64,000 bases of DNA from Ehrlichia ruminantium str. Welgevonden (GTDB taxonomy: Bacteria > Pseudomonadota > Alphaproteobacteria > Rickettsiales > Anaplasmataceae), in contig NC_005295.2 in NCBI RefSeq assembly GCF_000026005.1, forward strand, positions 558,001-622,000, in the 5' to 3' direction. Both the position numbers and the translations under genes were made by a program. Each line of letters opens with the position of its first letter. The stretch's first letter is position 1. Under the pieces are notes generated by a model, which saw only the letters and a list, made by a program, of their open reading frames with translations, did not search any database and was not told the DNA's origin. Below are positions 40,768 through 51,551 of the stretch, piece after piece.

Positions 40768-41751
40768 TTATTTCCGATAAAGAAAGTCATTTATAATTGC
40801 AAGTGCAGATAAAGTTGCTTCGTGCTTTTTTGTATTTTTATTAACACTATCTTGCTGATCATATTCTTCTTCTTTGAAAAGCTTAACAGCATTAATTGCT
40901 AATGCTTCTGGATGATCTTGAAATAAAATATTGCCATTTTTGTCTTCAATTACTTCAATAATACCATCATCAGAAAACCCAACTATCTTATACCCTAAAG
41001 ATTCAATTTTTTTAATATTTTCAATACTATTATTTACTACACCTCCATGTGCATCAGGAAAGTATATTGAAATCCAACCATTGTCATCTGGTCTTATGTA
41101 TTTTGAAACAATGCTTGATAACCTGCTACCAGGTGCAACTCGTAGTCTATGGAGACCTACATCCTTTTTGTGAGGATCAGGCATTGATATAGAGTGTGCT
41201 GCTATTGCTTCCTTGGATTTTACAATCTTTTTTACTCTTATAACTTCTACTCCTACAGCATGCATTATACCCTGTAAACCACCACATACTCCTATTAGAT
41301 GAATTTTTGGATTATCTGCAACTATTTTTACTATTGCATTAGTGATAAGCTGTCTGTTTGGTGTTGGTGGGTAAGGTTCAGTATCTACGTTATAATAATT
41401 CCCTGGAATAAATATTCTATTGATTTTGTTTTGTTCTATAAACGAGAGAACAGCTTGTTGGATCTTATCTGATTCTATTTTTTCAAGAAGTGAAATATCA
41501 TTCTTAGCCTCTTCTAAGGATTGGCTTTTTATTGCCTTGAAATCCACTATTGTATTGTAGTCAAGTAGTATAACTGTTGCTCCTAATTTTTTTAGCATCT
41601 CAGCTATATTATCTGAAAATGTCCATTCATTAGGATATGTTTCTTCAGCTGTACGAACAAAACCTACAACTATTTCGTCAGATAAAGCAGCCCGCACTGT
41701 AGTTACTGATATAAATATCAAAAAGAACAAAAGTAGTGTAAAATAACGCAT
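40768..41751 (-). CDS. Exported class I glutamine amidotransferase-like (peptidase C26) protein
   Basis: A 327-residue protein with an N-terminal signal peptide (hydrophobic run residues 4-20, likely cleavage after VRA). The mature part has the class I amidotransferase fold: the nucleophile Cys in LIGVCGGLQGIMHAVG, and a His/Glu pair in FQDHPEAL. The nearest family is gamma-glutamyl-GABA hydrolase/C26. Those enzymes are cytoplasmic, so export to the periplasm points to another gamma-glutamyl substrate, which is inference. I use the ATG at 41751, which has GGAG 6 bp upstream, not the TTG at 41763. tRNA-Phe lies 51 bp upstream on the same strand. Confidence 0.85.
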   Translation of the reverse strand: MRYFTLLLFFLIFISVTTVRAALSDEIVVGFVRTAEETYPNEWTFSDNIAEMLKKLGATVILLDYNTIVDFKAIKSQSLEEAKNDISLLEKIESDKIQQAVLSFIEQNKINRIFIPGNYYNVDTEPYPPTPNRQLITNAIVKIVADNPKIHLIGVCGGLQGIMHAVGVEVIRVKKIVKSKEAIAAHSISMPDPHKKDVGLHRLRVAPGSRLSSIVSKYIRPDDNGWISIYFPDAHGGVVNNSIENIKKIESLGYKIVGFSDDGIIEVIEDKNGNILFQDHPEALAINAVKLFKEEEYDQQDSVNKNTKKHEATLSALAIINDFLYRK

Positions 41752-41802
41752 CTGACACTCCAAAAATCAAATAAGTGTTTATGTAGGGAATGTATTACAA
41801 AG

Positions 41803-41875
41803 TGGCTTGAGTTGGAATCGAACCAACGGCACAAGGATTTTCAGTCCTTTGCTCTACCGACTGAGCTATCAAGCC
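41803..41875 (-). tRNA. tRNA-Phe (anticodon GAA)
   Basis: A 73-nt tRNA: acceptor GGCTTGA paired with TCAAGCC, discriminator A, D-arm GCTCAGTCGGTAGAGC, anticodon loop CTGAAAA with GAA, T-arm GGTTCGATTCC. CCA is not encoded. The sequence reads on the minus strand, ahead of the C26 gene. Confidence 0.97.
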
Positions 41876-42026
41876 AGATATACTATAAGTAAACACCGTA
41901 CTACAAGAATTTTTTATTTTTTATAATAATGCTAAGAACTTATATACTATAAATACGAATCATTCAAGAAAAATATAATGTTAAATTAATTAGTATATTG
42001 TAATATAATATTATTTTATAAAATTA

Positions 42027-42533
42027 GTGATTCAAGTGAAAATAGGGATATATCCTGGTACTTTTGATCCTATTACCTTTGGTCATATTGATATTATTAA
42101 AAGGGCTTATAATCTAGTCGATAAGTTAATAATAGGTGTTGCTAGAAGTTGTTCAAAAAAGACAATTTTTTCTGCTGAGATTCGTGCAGAGTTAATTGAG
42201 CATGAGATGAAATTACTTAATATGATGGTTGATACTGTAATTTTTGATGGGTTATTGGTATATTTTGCACAGAAGAATAATGCGTCTGTTATTATTAGAG
42301 GATTAAGGGCGATCTCTGATTTTGATTACGAATTTCAGATGAGTTGGGTGAATTATAAACTTAATCAAAACATTGAAACAATTTTTTTACCAGCTGCGGA
42401 AGATACTCAATTTATTTCATCGAGTTTTGTCAAAGAAATAGCACGTCTTAAAGGTGATATTAGTGTTTTTGTCTCTGAAAATGTTGGGCAGTATTTGAAA
42501 GACTTTTACTGTACTAGTAAAGAGAACATTTAA
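42027..42533 (+). CDS. coaD: Phosphopantetheine adenylyltransferase
   Basis: A 168-residue nucleotidyltransferase making dephospho-CoA. The signature GIYPGTFDPITFGHIDIIKRA contains the GHxD nucleotide-binding motif (T/HxGH variant). RGLRAISDFDYEFQM and PAAEDTQFISSSFVKEIA follow as in CoaD. The start is a GTG at 42027; another GTG at 42036 is possible, as no clear ribosome site is present. Confidence 0.95.
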   Translation: MIQVKIGIYPGTFDPITFGHIDIIKRAYNLVDKLIIGVARSCSKKTIFSAEIRAELIEHEMKLLNMMVDTVIFDGLLVYFAQKNNASVIIRGLRAISDFDYEFQMSWVNYKLNQNIETIFLPAAEDTQFISSSFVKEIARLKGDISVFVSENVGQYLKDFYCTSKENI

Positions 42534-44549
42534 GGTAGTTGCGTGGTATGATAGAATTAAGTATGAAAAATATTTTAAGTTTATTTACTATAAGCAATAG
42601 TGTAGAAATTTTATACCTAATAATATATACTAACACACTTAATATATTTTAATTAATATGTCTATTTTTATATTTTGCTTAATAAATAATTACCATTGTT
42701 AATATAATAGAGTCATTGATTTTGTATATTTATATTTTCTATATTGACTATAATATAGCTTATATAGTAACTGTTTTTAGTTATTAAGGTTAAATTTTTA
42801 TTGGTGAATGGAAAAATTACTATGAGCAATAGTTTTTTTATGATAGTAGAGTAATAAGAAAATATTATTAATTAAAATAGTACAGCATGTTCTCTGTATA
42901 TTTATGTGTCATCATTGTATAGCAATTATATTTGTAAAGTTAGTGTGTAGATTATCATATTTTTACTGTTATTAAGGATGTTGTAATGTTTCCTATTATT
43001 TCATACGTTATAGCAAATTTCCTATATCTAAGAATAACGTGTTATATAGGTTCTAAAATAATTGAAAAATGTCATATGCTTACCTATTAAGCATTGAAAC
43101 TAAAAAGTAGTAAAGTAAGTTTTGTATAGAATAGCTATTGTAATATTAAGTAAATGTGAGAGTTGGTAATAGATATAAATTATATACTATAAGTAGGGAT
43201 CATTCATGTGATTTTGATGTGTAATATAGTACTGCATTTTGTTACTTATGTTAATTTTATACTGTAATATGTATTTTAAGTTATGAAATGTTATTTATTA
43301 TATAGTAATATATGGTGTTAAGAAATAATGTAAAGTTTATCTCATGTATATAGCCTATAGTTCTATTTCTAGCTTACTCAAATAAGTCAATTTTTTTATT
43401 TTGTATACAATGTATGGTGTGAATTGTATAATAATATAATAGATGTGAGAATTTTTGATAATATTATTTAAATATTGCAAAAGTATATACTGATATACAA
43501 GTTTATTATGTGTGTCTTAGTAATAAATTTATATAATGTAATATACTGATTTAACATATTGCAAAGAAATGTGTTTTCCTTATTGAAACAATTGTATTTA
43601 TCTAATTGGGTGTGTTTATAGAAAATAGCATATAAAGTTAATCTTTTCTATTCTTGAAATATATATTGTTATTATGCAAAGTGTGAGAGTTTTGTATTAT
43701 ACATTAATTATGAGAAAAGAATTATTCTTAAAGCAAGAAGTTTTGTTATTTTACTTAATTGTGTACTTGAAAAATATTGAGATGGAATAATATTATAAAT
43801 ATAGCATTGTCTTTTCTTAGAATATCATTATGATTATAGTACAGTGTTTATAGCTTAGTATTAGTTAATCTTTCTATACATAATCACATAGGAGCTTTTA
43901 CTTTTTTATATAACTTAAAATGTAGTATTCTAAGATTATATACTGTTTATATACAATAACATTGTTATCAATAATATTTACCTAAATTGTGATCATAAAA
44001 GAAATTTGTAGTTATTTAAATAGAAAATATTTCTTTTATATGGATGATGCAAAGTAATTTGTAAGTACGATTTTTTCTATTGTGGAGTATGTTATTATTG
44101 TATAAAATTTCATAATTAATCTTGAATTTTAAAGGAAAAAATGTTTTTGTTTAAATGCATTGAGTAGTTGTAACAGATTAAAATCCTAATTTTAGGAGTT
44201 TATGTTTTCTAAGATAATAAATATGTTGAATAATGTAATTGTAGAATATACTAGCGTGTTAGCTCTATGATAAATTACTAAGAATGTGTATTAATAAACA
44301 CATATAACATGTTATTTTAGAAATATATTATCAAATTGATGATGTTTATTTTATTACTTTTTCTACATAGTAACATCAAAAAGTCTATTATATTTTTAGT
44401 ATAAAGGTGATTAAGAATAAACTTCAAATGATTGTGAAGTTTGTTGAATATTGTATCAGAGATGTTTTGTAATATCTATGTGCCATTAGTATAAAAACGC
44501 GTAACACATTGTGATAATAATACATCTAGTTAGGAATGTTATAACTACT
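42534..44549. other. 2-kb gene-free gap between coaD and trxB
   Basis: No ORF of note, RNA gene or clear repeat. A short stretch near 43182 (ATATACTATAAGTAGGGATCATTCA) resembles the coaD leader at 41948-41967, which may be chance in such AT-rich sequence. Confidence 0.5.
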
Positions 44550-45506
44550 TTAGTTGTCAGAAAGAAACTTTGCAGCTTCTATTGCTGCCATACACCCTGA
44601 ACCTGCTGCAACAACAGCCTGCCTATATATTTTATCTTGTACATCACCTGCAGCAAAAATTCCTGGACAACTAGTTACTGTGCTATTTGGATTAGTAATA
44701 ATATATCCTTCATCATCTAGACTTACTATATTTGTATTATCTGGTTTCTTTAGAATCTTAGTATTTGGAGCATGTCCTATAGCAATAAACACTCCTTTTA
44801 CTGGAAGAGTAGTAGTATTTCCAGTGTTTGTAGATTCTAATATTACTTTTTCAACAGTGCCATTTTCTTTATTACCTAGTATTTCTTTAACACTACTGTT
44901 CCATATAACTTGTATTTTGTCATTACTGAATAACCTTTTTTGTAGTATGGGTTCAGCACGTAATTTATCACGTCTGTGTATTAAGAATACTTTTGTTGCA
45001 TGTCTGGTTAAATATAGTGCTTCTTCTACAGCAGTATTACCTCCTCCTACTACAGCAACATCACTTCCGCTAAAAAAAACTCCATCACATGTAGCACATG
45101 CTGAAACTCCCTTACCTTTAAAAGCTTCTTCGCTTTCTATATTTAGCCACTTTGCTTGAGCTCCTGTAGCAATAATTATACTATTTGCAATGTAATGATC
45201 ATCAAATATTCCTATACATTCAAATGGATACATGTCTGTACGTATTTCTTTAATTTCATCAGAGATAATTTTAGCTCCAGAGTTATAAGCTTGTTGTTGC
45301 ATTTGTTCCATAAGATTTGGACCTTGTACTGCATGTGCAAATCCTGGAAAATTTTCTACATCTGTAGTAATTGTGAGTTGACCTCCAGGGCACATTCCCG
45401 TAATTAATATGGGTTGTAAATTTGCACGCGCAGCATATATAGCAGCAGTACATCCTGCTGCTCCAGATCCTAAAATTAAAACTTGAGTTTTATATATTTG
45501 TGTCAT
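44550..45506 (-). CDS. trxB: Thioredoxin reductase
   Basis: A 318-residue low-molecular-weight flavoprotein reducing thioredoxin with NADPH. The FAD-binding motif is LILGSGAAGCTAAIYAARANL, the redox-active pair is in SACATCDGVFFSG, the NADPH motif is AVVGGGNTAVEEALYL with HRRDKLRAE, and the second FAD motif is GIFAAGDVQD. Its ATG directly follows the TAA of the peroxiredoxin gene (no gap), so the two are co-transcribed and probably translationally coupled. Confidence 0.97.
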   Translation of the reverse strand: MTQIYKTQVLILGSGAAGCTAAIYAARANLQPILITGMCPGGQLTITTDVENFPGFAHAVQGPNLMEQMQQQAYNSGAKIISDEIKEIRTDMYPFECIGIFDDHYIANSIIIATGAQAKWLNIESEEAFKGKGVSACATCDGVFFSGSDVAVVGGGNTAVEEALYLTRHATKVFLIHRRDKLRAEPILQKRLFSNDKIQVIWNSSVKEILGNKENGTVEKVILESTNTGNTTTLPVKGVFIAIGHAPNTKILKKPDNTNIVSLDDEGYIITNPNSTVTSCPGIFAAGDVQDKIYRQAVVAAGSGCMAAIEAAKFLSDN

Positions 45507-46124
45507 TTATTTGTCCATAATACTTTTTTCAAGATTATCTATATGTGATTTTAAATAGTCCTCGATGCCATGTTGAGAAGCTTCCATTGCTGGATCTCCC
45601 TTTATCCACCCAGCAGGACATACTTCTCCATGTATTTGGTGATGTTTTATTGCATCTATAATTCTTAACAATTCGTCTACATTTCTTCCAATAGGTAAAT
45701 CATTAATTGATTGATGTCTTACAATAAAGTGGTCATCTATAATAAATGTTGCTCTTAGTGCAATGCTGTTATTGTATAACACTCCGTAATTATTAGATAT
45801 TGAATGTGAGTCATCTGCGATCAATGGAAAGCTAATTTTATCAATTCCACCTTTATTTACACTAATGTTACGCCAATGACTATGACAAAACTCTGAATCT
45901 GTACTGATTCCTATAATTTCAGTATTTTTCTCTATAAATTGTGGTATTCTGTTATGTAAGGATATGATTTCTGTAGGGCATACAAAAGTAAAGTCTCGTG
46001 GGTAAAAAACTAAGATAGCATACTTGCCACTAATGTATTGCTTTAAATTGAATTCGCAAATTTTATCATCTGGCATTACAGCTTTTGCTGTGAAATCAAT
46101 AGCTTGTTTTGTGATGAGATTCAT
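45507..46124 (-). CDS. Typical 2-Cys peroxiredoxin (AhpC/Prx1 type)
   Basis: A 205-residue peroxidase that reduces hydrogen peroxide and organic peroxides. The peroxidatic Cys49 is in FYPRDFTFVCPTEI and the resolving Cys169 in HGEVCPAGW, with the conserved DSEFCHSHW and FPLIADDSHSI. Both cysteines present make it a typical 2-Cys enzyme, which is recycled by thioredoxin; pairing with trxB fits this. Confidence 0.95.
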   Translation of the reverse strand: MNLITKQAIDFTAKAVMPDDKICEFNLKQYISGKYAILVFYPRDFTFVCPTEIISLHNRIPQFIEKNTEIIGISTDSEFCHSHWRNISVNKGGIDKISFPLIADDSHSISNNYGVLYNNSIALRATFIIDDHFIVRHQSINDLPIGRNVDELLRIIDAIKHHQIHGEVCPAGWIKGDPAMEASQHGIEDYLKSHIDNLEKSIMDK

Positions 46125-46509
46125 AGAATTACCTAGTTAGTTAAAATGAGCAATGATCATAAAATACTAAATACTACAATTAAATAGTTTTGTAATTATA
46201 TTTTATTATATTTTTACAATTAAGATTATACTATTACTAGCTTTATTTATGTAAAATGTCATATCATAATGTGTTACCATTAGCTTATTTATATTGTATA
46301 TATTGTAAAATGAAGCAATTTTTGTTATAGATAATAGCTGTCTATGATTGTTCAATGCATAGTTATGATATGAAATATTATAACATTGTAATAACAGAAT
46401 TCAGTGTTCATTTAAATGAGTTGTTATTTGTGATAGAAATAATAATATTGAATATTACTTGAAGTCTATGATAGAATACACCTATTGTTAAAAAATTACT
46501 CAGATAATT
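46125..46509. other. Divergent gap between peroxiredoxin and aminotransferase genes
   Basis: 385 bp with two outward promoters expected. No operator-like element that I can support. Confidence 0.4.
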
Positions 46510-47709
46510 ATGTCATTTCTGTCTAAAAGAATGGAGTGTATTAAGCCTTCACCTACTCTTGAAATTGCGAGTCAGGCTCAAAAATTAAAAATGTTAGGAA
46601 GAGATATTATTTCATTAAGTGCTGGGGAGCCGGATTTTGATACACCAGAACATATAAAACAAGCAGCTATTAACGCTCTTAATTTAGGTAAAACTAAATA
46701 TACGGCAGTTGATGGAATTATTGAATTAAAGAAAGCGATTATTAGTCGGTTAAAGCAAGATCATAATCTTATATATGATGTTAGTCAAATTTCTGTTGGA
46801 AATGGAGCTAAACAGTGCATTTATAATTTATTTATGTCTACACTAAATGATGGTGATGAAGTAATAATACCTGCTCCATATTGGGTATCTTATCCTGATA
46901 TTGTCAAGATAGCTGGTGGAAATCCTGTAATTATTGATTGTAGTAGTACATCTAAATTAAGTGCTGAATTGCTCGAAAATGCAATTACTGATAAAACTAA
47001 ATGGTTAATTCTGAATTCTCCTAATAATCCTAGTGGATTGGTGTATACATATGATGAACTAAAAGATATTGCACAAGTTTTACTAAAATATAGCAATGTT
47101 CATATAATGACTGATGATATATATTCAAAAATAGTATATGATGACCTTAAGTTTTTTACGATTGCACAAGTAGAAGAGGATTTATATAGTAGAGTGTTTT
47201 TAGTAAATGGAGTGTCAAAAGCTTATGCTATGACTGGATGGAGGATTGGATATATTGCTGGTGCATCAGAAGTTATAAAGGCTATTTCTGTTATACAATC
47301 TCAAAGTACTACAAATCCTAATAGTATAGCGCAATTTGCCGCGGTGGAAGCATTGACTGGGGACCAAAAGTTCTTGGAAGAAAGAAATAAGGTATTTATA
47401 GAGAGGCGTGATATTATGCTAGATATGATCAATAATACGCCACTATTATCTGCTGAAAAGCCTCAAGGAGCATTTTATGTATTTATTTCTTGTAAAGAAC
47501 TCATAGGTAGAACTACAAAAAGTGGTTTCTGTATAACAAGTGCTATGGATTTTACTAAGTATTTATTAGAAGATTATAATATTGCTGTGGTGCCAGGTGA
47601 GGCATTTGGAGTACAAGGATTTTTTAGAGTATCATATGCTACTTCGACTCAATGTGTGTCGGAAGCCTGTGATCGTATTTTAACAGCATGTAATGAGTTG
47701 ATATATTAA
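46510..47709 (+). CDS. Class I/II pyridoxal-phosphate aminotransferase (aspartate type)
   Basis: A 399-residue fold-type I aminotransferase of subgroup I-gamma, usually annotated as aspartate (or aspartate/prephenate) aminotransferase. Motifs include SLSAGEPDFDTPEHIKQAA, KYTAVDGI, the NSPNNPSGLVY block, DDIYSKIVYD, and the PLP-lysine in VNGVSKAYAMTGWRIGY; the C-terminal VPGEAFGVQGFFRVSYA has the substrate-binding Arg. It would link glutamate/2-oxoglutarate with aspartate/oxaloacetate, working alongside the giant GDH. Confidence 0.93.
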   Translation: MSFLSKRMECIKPSPTLEIASQAQKLKMLGRDIISLSAGEPDFDTPEHIKQAAINALNLGKTKYTAVDGIIELKKAIISRLKQDHNLIYDVSQISVGNGAKQCIYNLFMSTLNDGDEVIIPAPYWVSYPDIVKIAGGNPVIIDCSSTSKLSAELLENAITDKTKWLILNSPNNPSGLVYTYDELKDIAQVLLKYSNVHIMTDDIYSKIVYDDLKFFTIAQVEEDLYSRVFLVNGVSKAYAMTGWRIGYIAGASEVIKAISVIQSQSTTNPNSIAQFAAVEALTGDQKFLEERNKVFIERRDIMLDMINNTPLLSAEKPQGAFYVFISCKELIGRTTKSGFCITSAMDFTKYLLEDYNIAVVPGEAFGVQGFFRVSYATSTQCVSEACDRILTACNELIY

Positions 47710-48139
47710 ATAATATATATGTATGTGCAAATGTATTTTTAATATTAAAGATGTTGAAACTTCTGTAGTTTAGTTAAGTGGGGTTGTTATATATTTAGCT
47801 TGCAATGTTTTAATATGTGGCTCTACAAACCTGGAATTTTTTTAGTTTTTATTATTTATAAATTATTTAATAATATCTTAATAAGGTATAGTACTACTAT
47901 ATGCAATACGTCCATGTAGAAATATATTTTTTATAGTGAAACTTCTATGTATTTAATAAGATAGAGTTATCTTCTGTTATGTATTGGGTTTAAAATGTTT
48001 AATCTATGTCTACATGTAAATTGTAACAATATTTAAATAAGTGACAGCATTTTATAGTATGTAATAAATTGTCAAGTATATAAATTTGTAGCATTTTTAT
48101 GTGGAAGTTTTTGTAGTGAGTACCATATTTTCTATTAAT

Positions 48140-48161
48140 TAAGTTAAAATATTTTAACTTA
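48140..48161. repeat. 22-bp perfect palindrome
   Basis: TAAGTTAAAAT is followed immediately by its reverse complement ATTTTAACTTA. It contains two TTAA half-sites six bases apart, one base short of the TTAA-N7-TTAA spacing of CtrA sites, in the middle of a gap far from any start codon. Confidence 0.5.
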
Positions 48162-48672
48162 TGCCTGATAAAAGTTGTGATTTTTTGGTTTAGTATATGT
48201 ATTCTTGTATGATTTGATCATATAAGAATTTTTATATAATGATGTTTGCTTGAAATATTTGGTAATAATCTGAGCTTTATGATATTACATATAATGTGTA
48301 TTATAAATCATTGTGTATAGTAATATTTTAAGATTAATTATTAATATGATATTAATAACTAAAAAACGCCATTTTTATTTATAACATAGCAAAATTAAAA
48401 GTTAAATGCATTATAGATTAAGTATAACTAAAATTTGTGTATCTATGATTAAATGTTTTATTCTCTAAATATTGAATCTGAAGCATTTTTTAAATATGTG
48501 TATGAAACTTGTTATTTTATTATCATGAGATAGTAATCGATTATCAAAATAGTAACTTATGAATAAAAGATAAAAGTATGTTGTTATAGTAAGATGTTTT
48601 TAGTTAATAGAATTTAAATCAGTATAGGTGATAAAAATAATTGTATATAATTATTAAAACTGTTCCTTTTAT

Positions 48673-48690
48673 ATATGCTATATAGCATAT
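48673..48690. repeat. 18-bp perfect palindrome
   Basis: ATATGCTAT followed directly by ATAGCATAT. Could act as an RNA hairpin or protein site; in AT-rich DNA chance is possible. Confidence 0.4.
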
Positions 48691-49318
48691 TCTGATGGCT
48701 TATTTAACATTATATCATTATATGTTTTATTATAGAAAAAGTGCTAATCTTATTATGATTTAGTACTTATTTTATTATAGATAAATACTTTGTACATGAT
48801 TGATGTTTTTACATATTGCTGGTTAATTATGCAGCAGATAAAAATGTTTCTAAATGAGAGTAAATCTTGGTGTATTAGTTATATTCTAATCAAATAGGAA
48901 GATTATTCAAAAGCTAGAGTATAAATTGAATTGCAATAAGTATTTTTTATATTTGTTATAAAAATAGAGATTGTTACTTTGTATAGATGTTGTGTTATAT
49001 TGTATAGATTTGCATTTATCATAAAATTGCAAGATATACAGGAACTTAGATGTTATAATATATTAACTAATATTCATATTTAAAGATTATAAAGTTTGAT
49101 ATGGATTTGTATTTATTGTGAAATAAAAATAACATTAAAACTGGTATTATGTACTTAAAAATATGCTAAAGTTGCTTTTTTTATTAGTGATTAATTCCAA
49201 TTATAATAATGAGAACTATTAATTAGTAAAAATGCATTATATAATAAACTAATATTTATGAGTTAGATTTTCACATTATTATCATGATGTAATCATATTA
49301 TTTGTGAGTTATAAAAAA

Positions 49319-51211
49319 CTATTCTATATTCTCAATAAGCTTTCTATTGATTTTTACTGAGTATTTATTAGTTAAGTATGTTATAAGCTGATTTTTTAAA
49401 GATTCTGTATTATTATTACTTAACTTTTCTTGTGTAGCTTTTAAGTCTACAGTGCTTACTTGTTCTGGATTTTTTATATCTTTAACTACGGCTATGAGCA
49501 TTTTTTGTTCAGAAGGATTTTGCTCATCATAATAGTTTTTACTAATTTCTCCTTTTTTTAAGTTAAAGATTTCATTAACTAGATTACTAGGATAGTTCTG
49601 ACCTGGATTATCTATGGAAGCTACACTATTTCTATATACTACCTGATTAGGCTTTAGTAATACACCATCAATATTTTGTATATCTATACCTGATTTGAGT
49701 TTTATTAGTATTTCTTGTGTAAGTTTAGATAGCTTTCTGCTCTTGAAATTATTTTGCCATTCATCTACTAACTCTTGCTTACTTTCATCAAAAGTTTTTT
49801 CTCTTGCTTGATCAATTTTTATGACTCTTACACTAAAAAAGTAATCTTCATTGTCAATAAAGTTAGATGTTTGATTTAACTGTGATGAAAAGCCAGTAAG
49901 TATTATTGAATTAGGGTTTGCTTCTGAAATACTTACTTTTTTACCTGATAAATTATATCCTGATATGTCTGTTGTGATAGTTTTTATTGGTAAGTTGTAT
50001 AATTTTGCTATTTCTTTAATGGAAGTGCCATGATTAATTTTGTCATTTATGATTTCAATTTCTGCGAGTAATAAATCAGTAGCCTTTTTCTTCTTGATAC
50101 TTTGGCTTATTTTTTTGTTTAATTCTTGTAAATCATGTTCTGATATTTTATGAACACTTGTCACTTTTATTATATGCCAGCCAAACATACTATGTAGTAT
50201 AGGGCTTATCTCACCTTCTTTTAAAGAAAAAACCTGATTTCTTATATCGTCAGGAAGAGTATTTTTTGTAATGTTTTTTAATGTAATTTTATCTAAAGTA
50301 CTGTGTGCAAGGTCTGTTACTATACTGTCAAAAGTTTTACCATTGTTGAGTTCACTTAATGCATTTTCAGCATCAGATTTAGCACTAAATACTAAATTTA
50401 ATATATCTATTTGATCATCTAGCCCTTCAGCTTTTATTTCACTATCTATTTCTTCTTGTGAGACTGTTGCTTTAGTTATAAAGTTTTCATAGTTAATAGT
50501 AACATACTCTATATCACGACTTTCTGGGAAAACCAGACTATTGTTTTTCTTTTTTTCTTCATATAAACTTTTAAGTTCTTCCATGTTAGGAATGGAAATA
50601 TCGTTTATTACAGGTGATATTTCAATGATATCGACGGTACGAGATTGATGAAGATTCTGTAAGATTTTTTTTGTTAAATCTGGATAATATTGTAAGTAAT
50701 TATTTTGTGGTCCACCAAATAAACAGTTCATCATTATGGAAATAGGAAAAGCTGATTCTAATTTACTGATATATAGTCTTTCTGTTAATCCTGCATTTGA
50801 TAACCCAGCGTTGAACTTCTTTTTATCAAAGTTTCCATTCTCATCTTGGAAATATTTTATACTTTTTATAAAATTTATTACACTTTCTTCACCAACTTTA
50901 AGGTTCAATGAATTAGCAAATTTTGTAAGTACTTTATTTTCAATAAGCCTGTTTAATACGGAAAATTTCACATTAAACTGCACAATTTGTTCGGGTGTTA
51001 AAGGACGATTTAGGAGTTGTTGTATATATCTTAATTCATCATGATAAGCAGTTGTAAAGTCTTCTATTGATAATTTTTCTTGCCCAATTTTTGCTACATA
51101 TTGCTTATTACTAAAATGATTAGAAAATAATGGCACTCCTACTGATACAGAAATTAGAGAACATATTAATACTATAAGAAGTAACTTTGCAAAAAAAGCC
51201 TTAGATTTCAT
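49319..51211 (-). CDS. ppiD: PpiD-like membrane-anchored peptidyl-prolyl isomerase
   Basis: A 630-residue protein with one N-terminal membrane anchor (about residues 7-28), a SurA-N-like chaperone region (AYHDELRYIQQLLNRPLTPEQI), and a parvulin domain around residues 260-360 (ALSELNNGKTFDSIV, LPDDIRNQVFSLKEGEISPILHSMFGWHIIKV). A second, more diverged PPIase-like segment lies near residues 480-590 (NLVNEIFNLKKGEIS). The order matches PpiD, which assists folding of exported proteins at the periplasmic face of the inner membrane. Confidence 0.92.
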   Translation of the reverse strand: MKSKAFFAKLLLIVLICSLISVSVGVPLFSNHFSNKQYVAKIGQEKLSIEDFTTAYHDELRYIQQLLNRPLTPEQIVQFNVKFSVLNRLIENKVLTKFANSLNLKVGEESVINFIKSIKYFQDENGNFDKKKFNAGLSNAGLTERLYISKLESAFPISIMMNCLFGGPQNNYLQYYPDLTKKILQNLHQSRTVDIIEISPVINDISIPNMEELKSLYEEKKKNNSLVFPESRDIEYVTINYENFITKATVSQEEIDSEIKAEGLDDQIDILNLVFSAKSDAENALSELNNGKTFDSIVTDLAHSTLDKITLKNITKNTLPDDIRNQVFSLKEGEISPILHSMFGWHIIKVTSVHKISEHDLQELNKKISQSIKKKKATDLLLAEIEIINDKINHGTSIKEIAKLYNLPIKTITTDISGYNLSGKKVSISEANPNSIILTGFSSQLNQTSNFIDNEDYFFSVRVIKIDQAREKTFDESKQELVDEWQNNFKSRKLSKLTQEILIKLKSGIDIQNIDGVLLKPNQVVYRNSVASIDNPGQNYPSNLVNEIFNLKKGEISKNYYDEQNPSEQKMLIAVVKDIKNPEQVSTVDLKATQEKLSNNNTESLKNQLITYLTNKYSVKINRKLIENIE

Positions 51212-51551
51212 GATATATGTACATGTAAGTATAAAACATGCTTAATATACCAAACAAAAACGCTCATGCAAATCTTTTCATTATAGCTATATACAATATT
51301 TTACTTTAACAATATTTTTTTAATAGAATATGAATTTTTTTAAATATTTATAATATTAGATTGAAAGTGTTTATGAAATAGCAAGTTGTTCAATGTGGAT
51401 TATAGTGTAGAGTCATTTTTTATATTAGTTAATAACTTACATTGTAATTAAGTATGTCATATATAACTCATGAAGTATATAATTATATATAGAAAGTGAT
51501 ATATCTATAACTAAGGGAGGAAATACATACGATTTATATTACAATGCTTAA
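51212..51551. other. Gap between tsaB and ppiD
   Basis: 340 bp, AT-rich, nothing recognisable. A GGAGG-like run (AAGGGAGGAAAT near 51513) is on the plus strand and does not precede a gene. Confidence 0.4.

Larger units (their letters stand above)
47710..49318. other. 1.6-kb gene-free gap with two perfect palindromes
   Basis: Between convergent genes. Apart from the palindromes at 48140-48161 and 48673-48690 I see no gene, RNA or repeat. Confidence 0.5.

Noticed and set aside
43182-43206. Second copy of the coaD leader
   Set aside because: Only about 20 similar bases, mostly AT-rich words that are common in these gaps.
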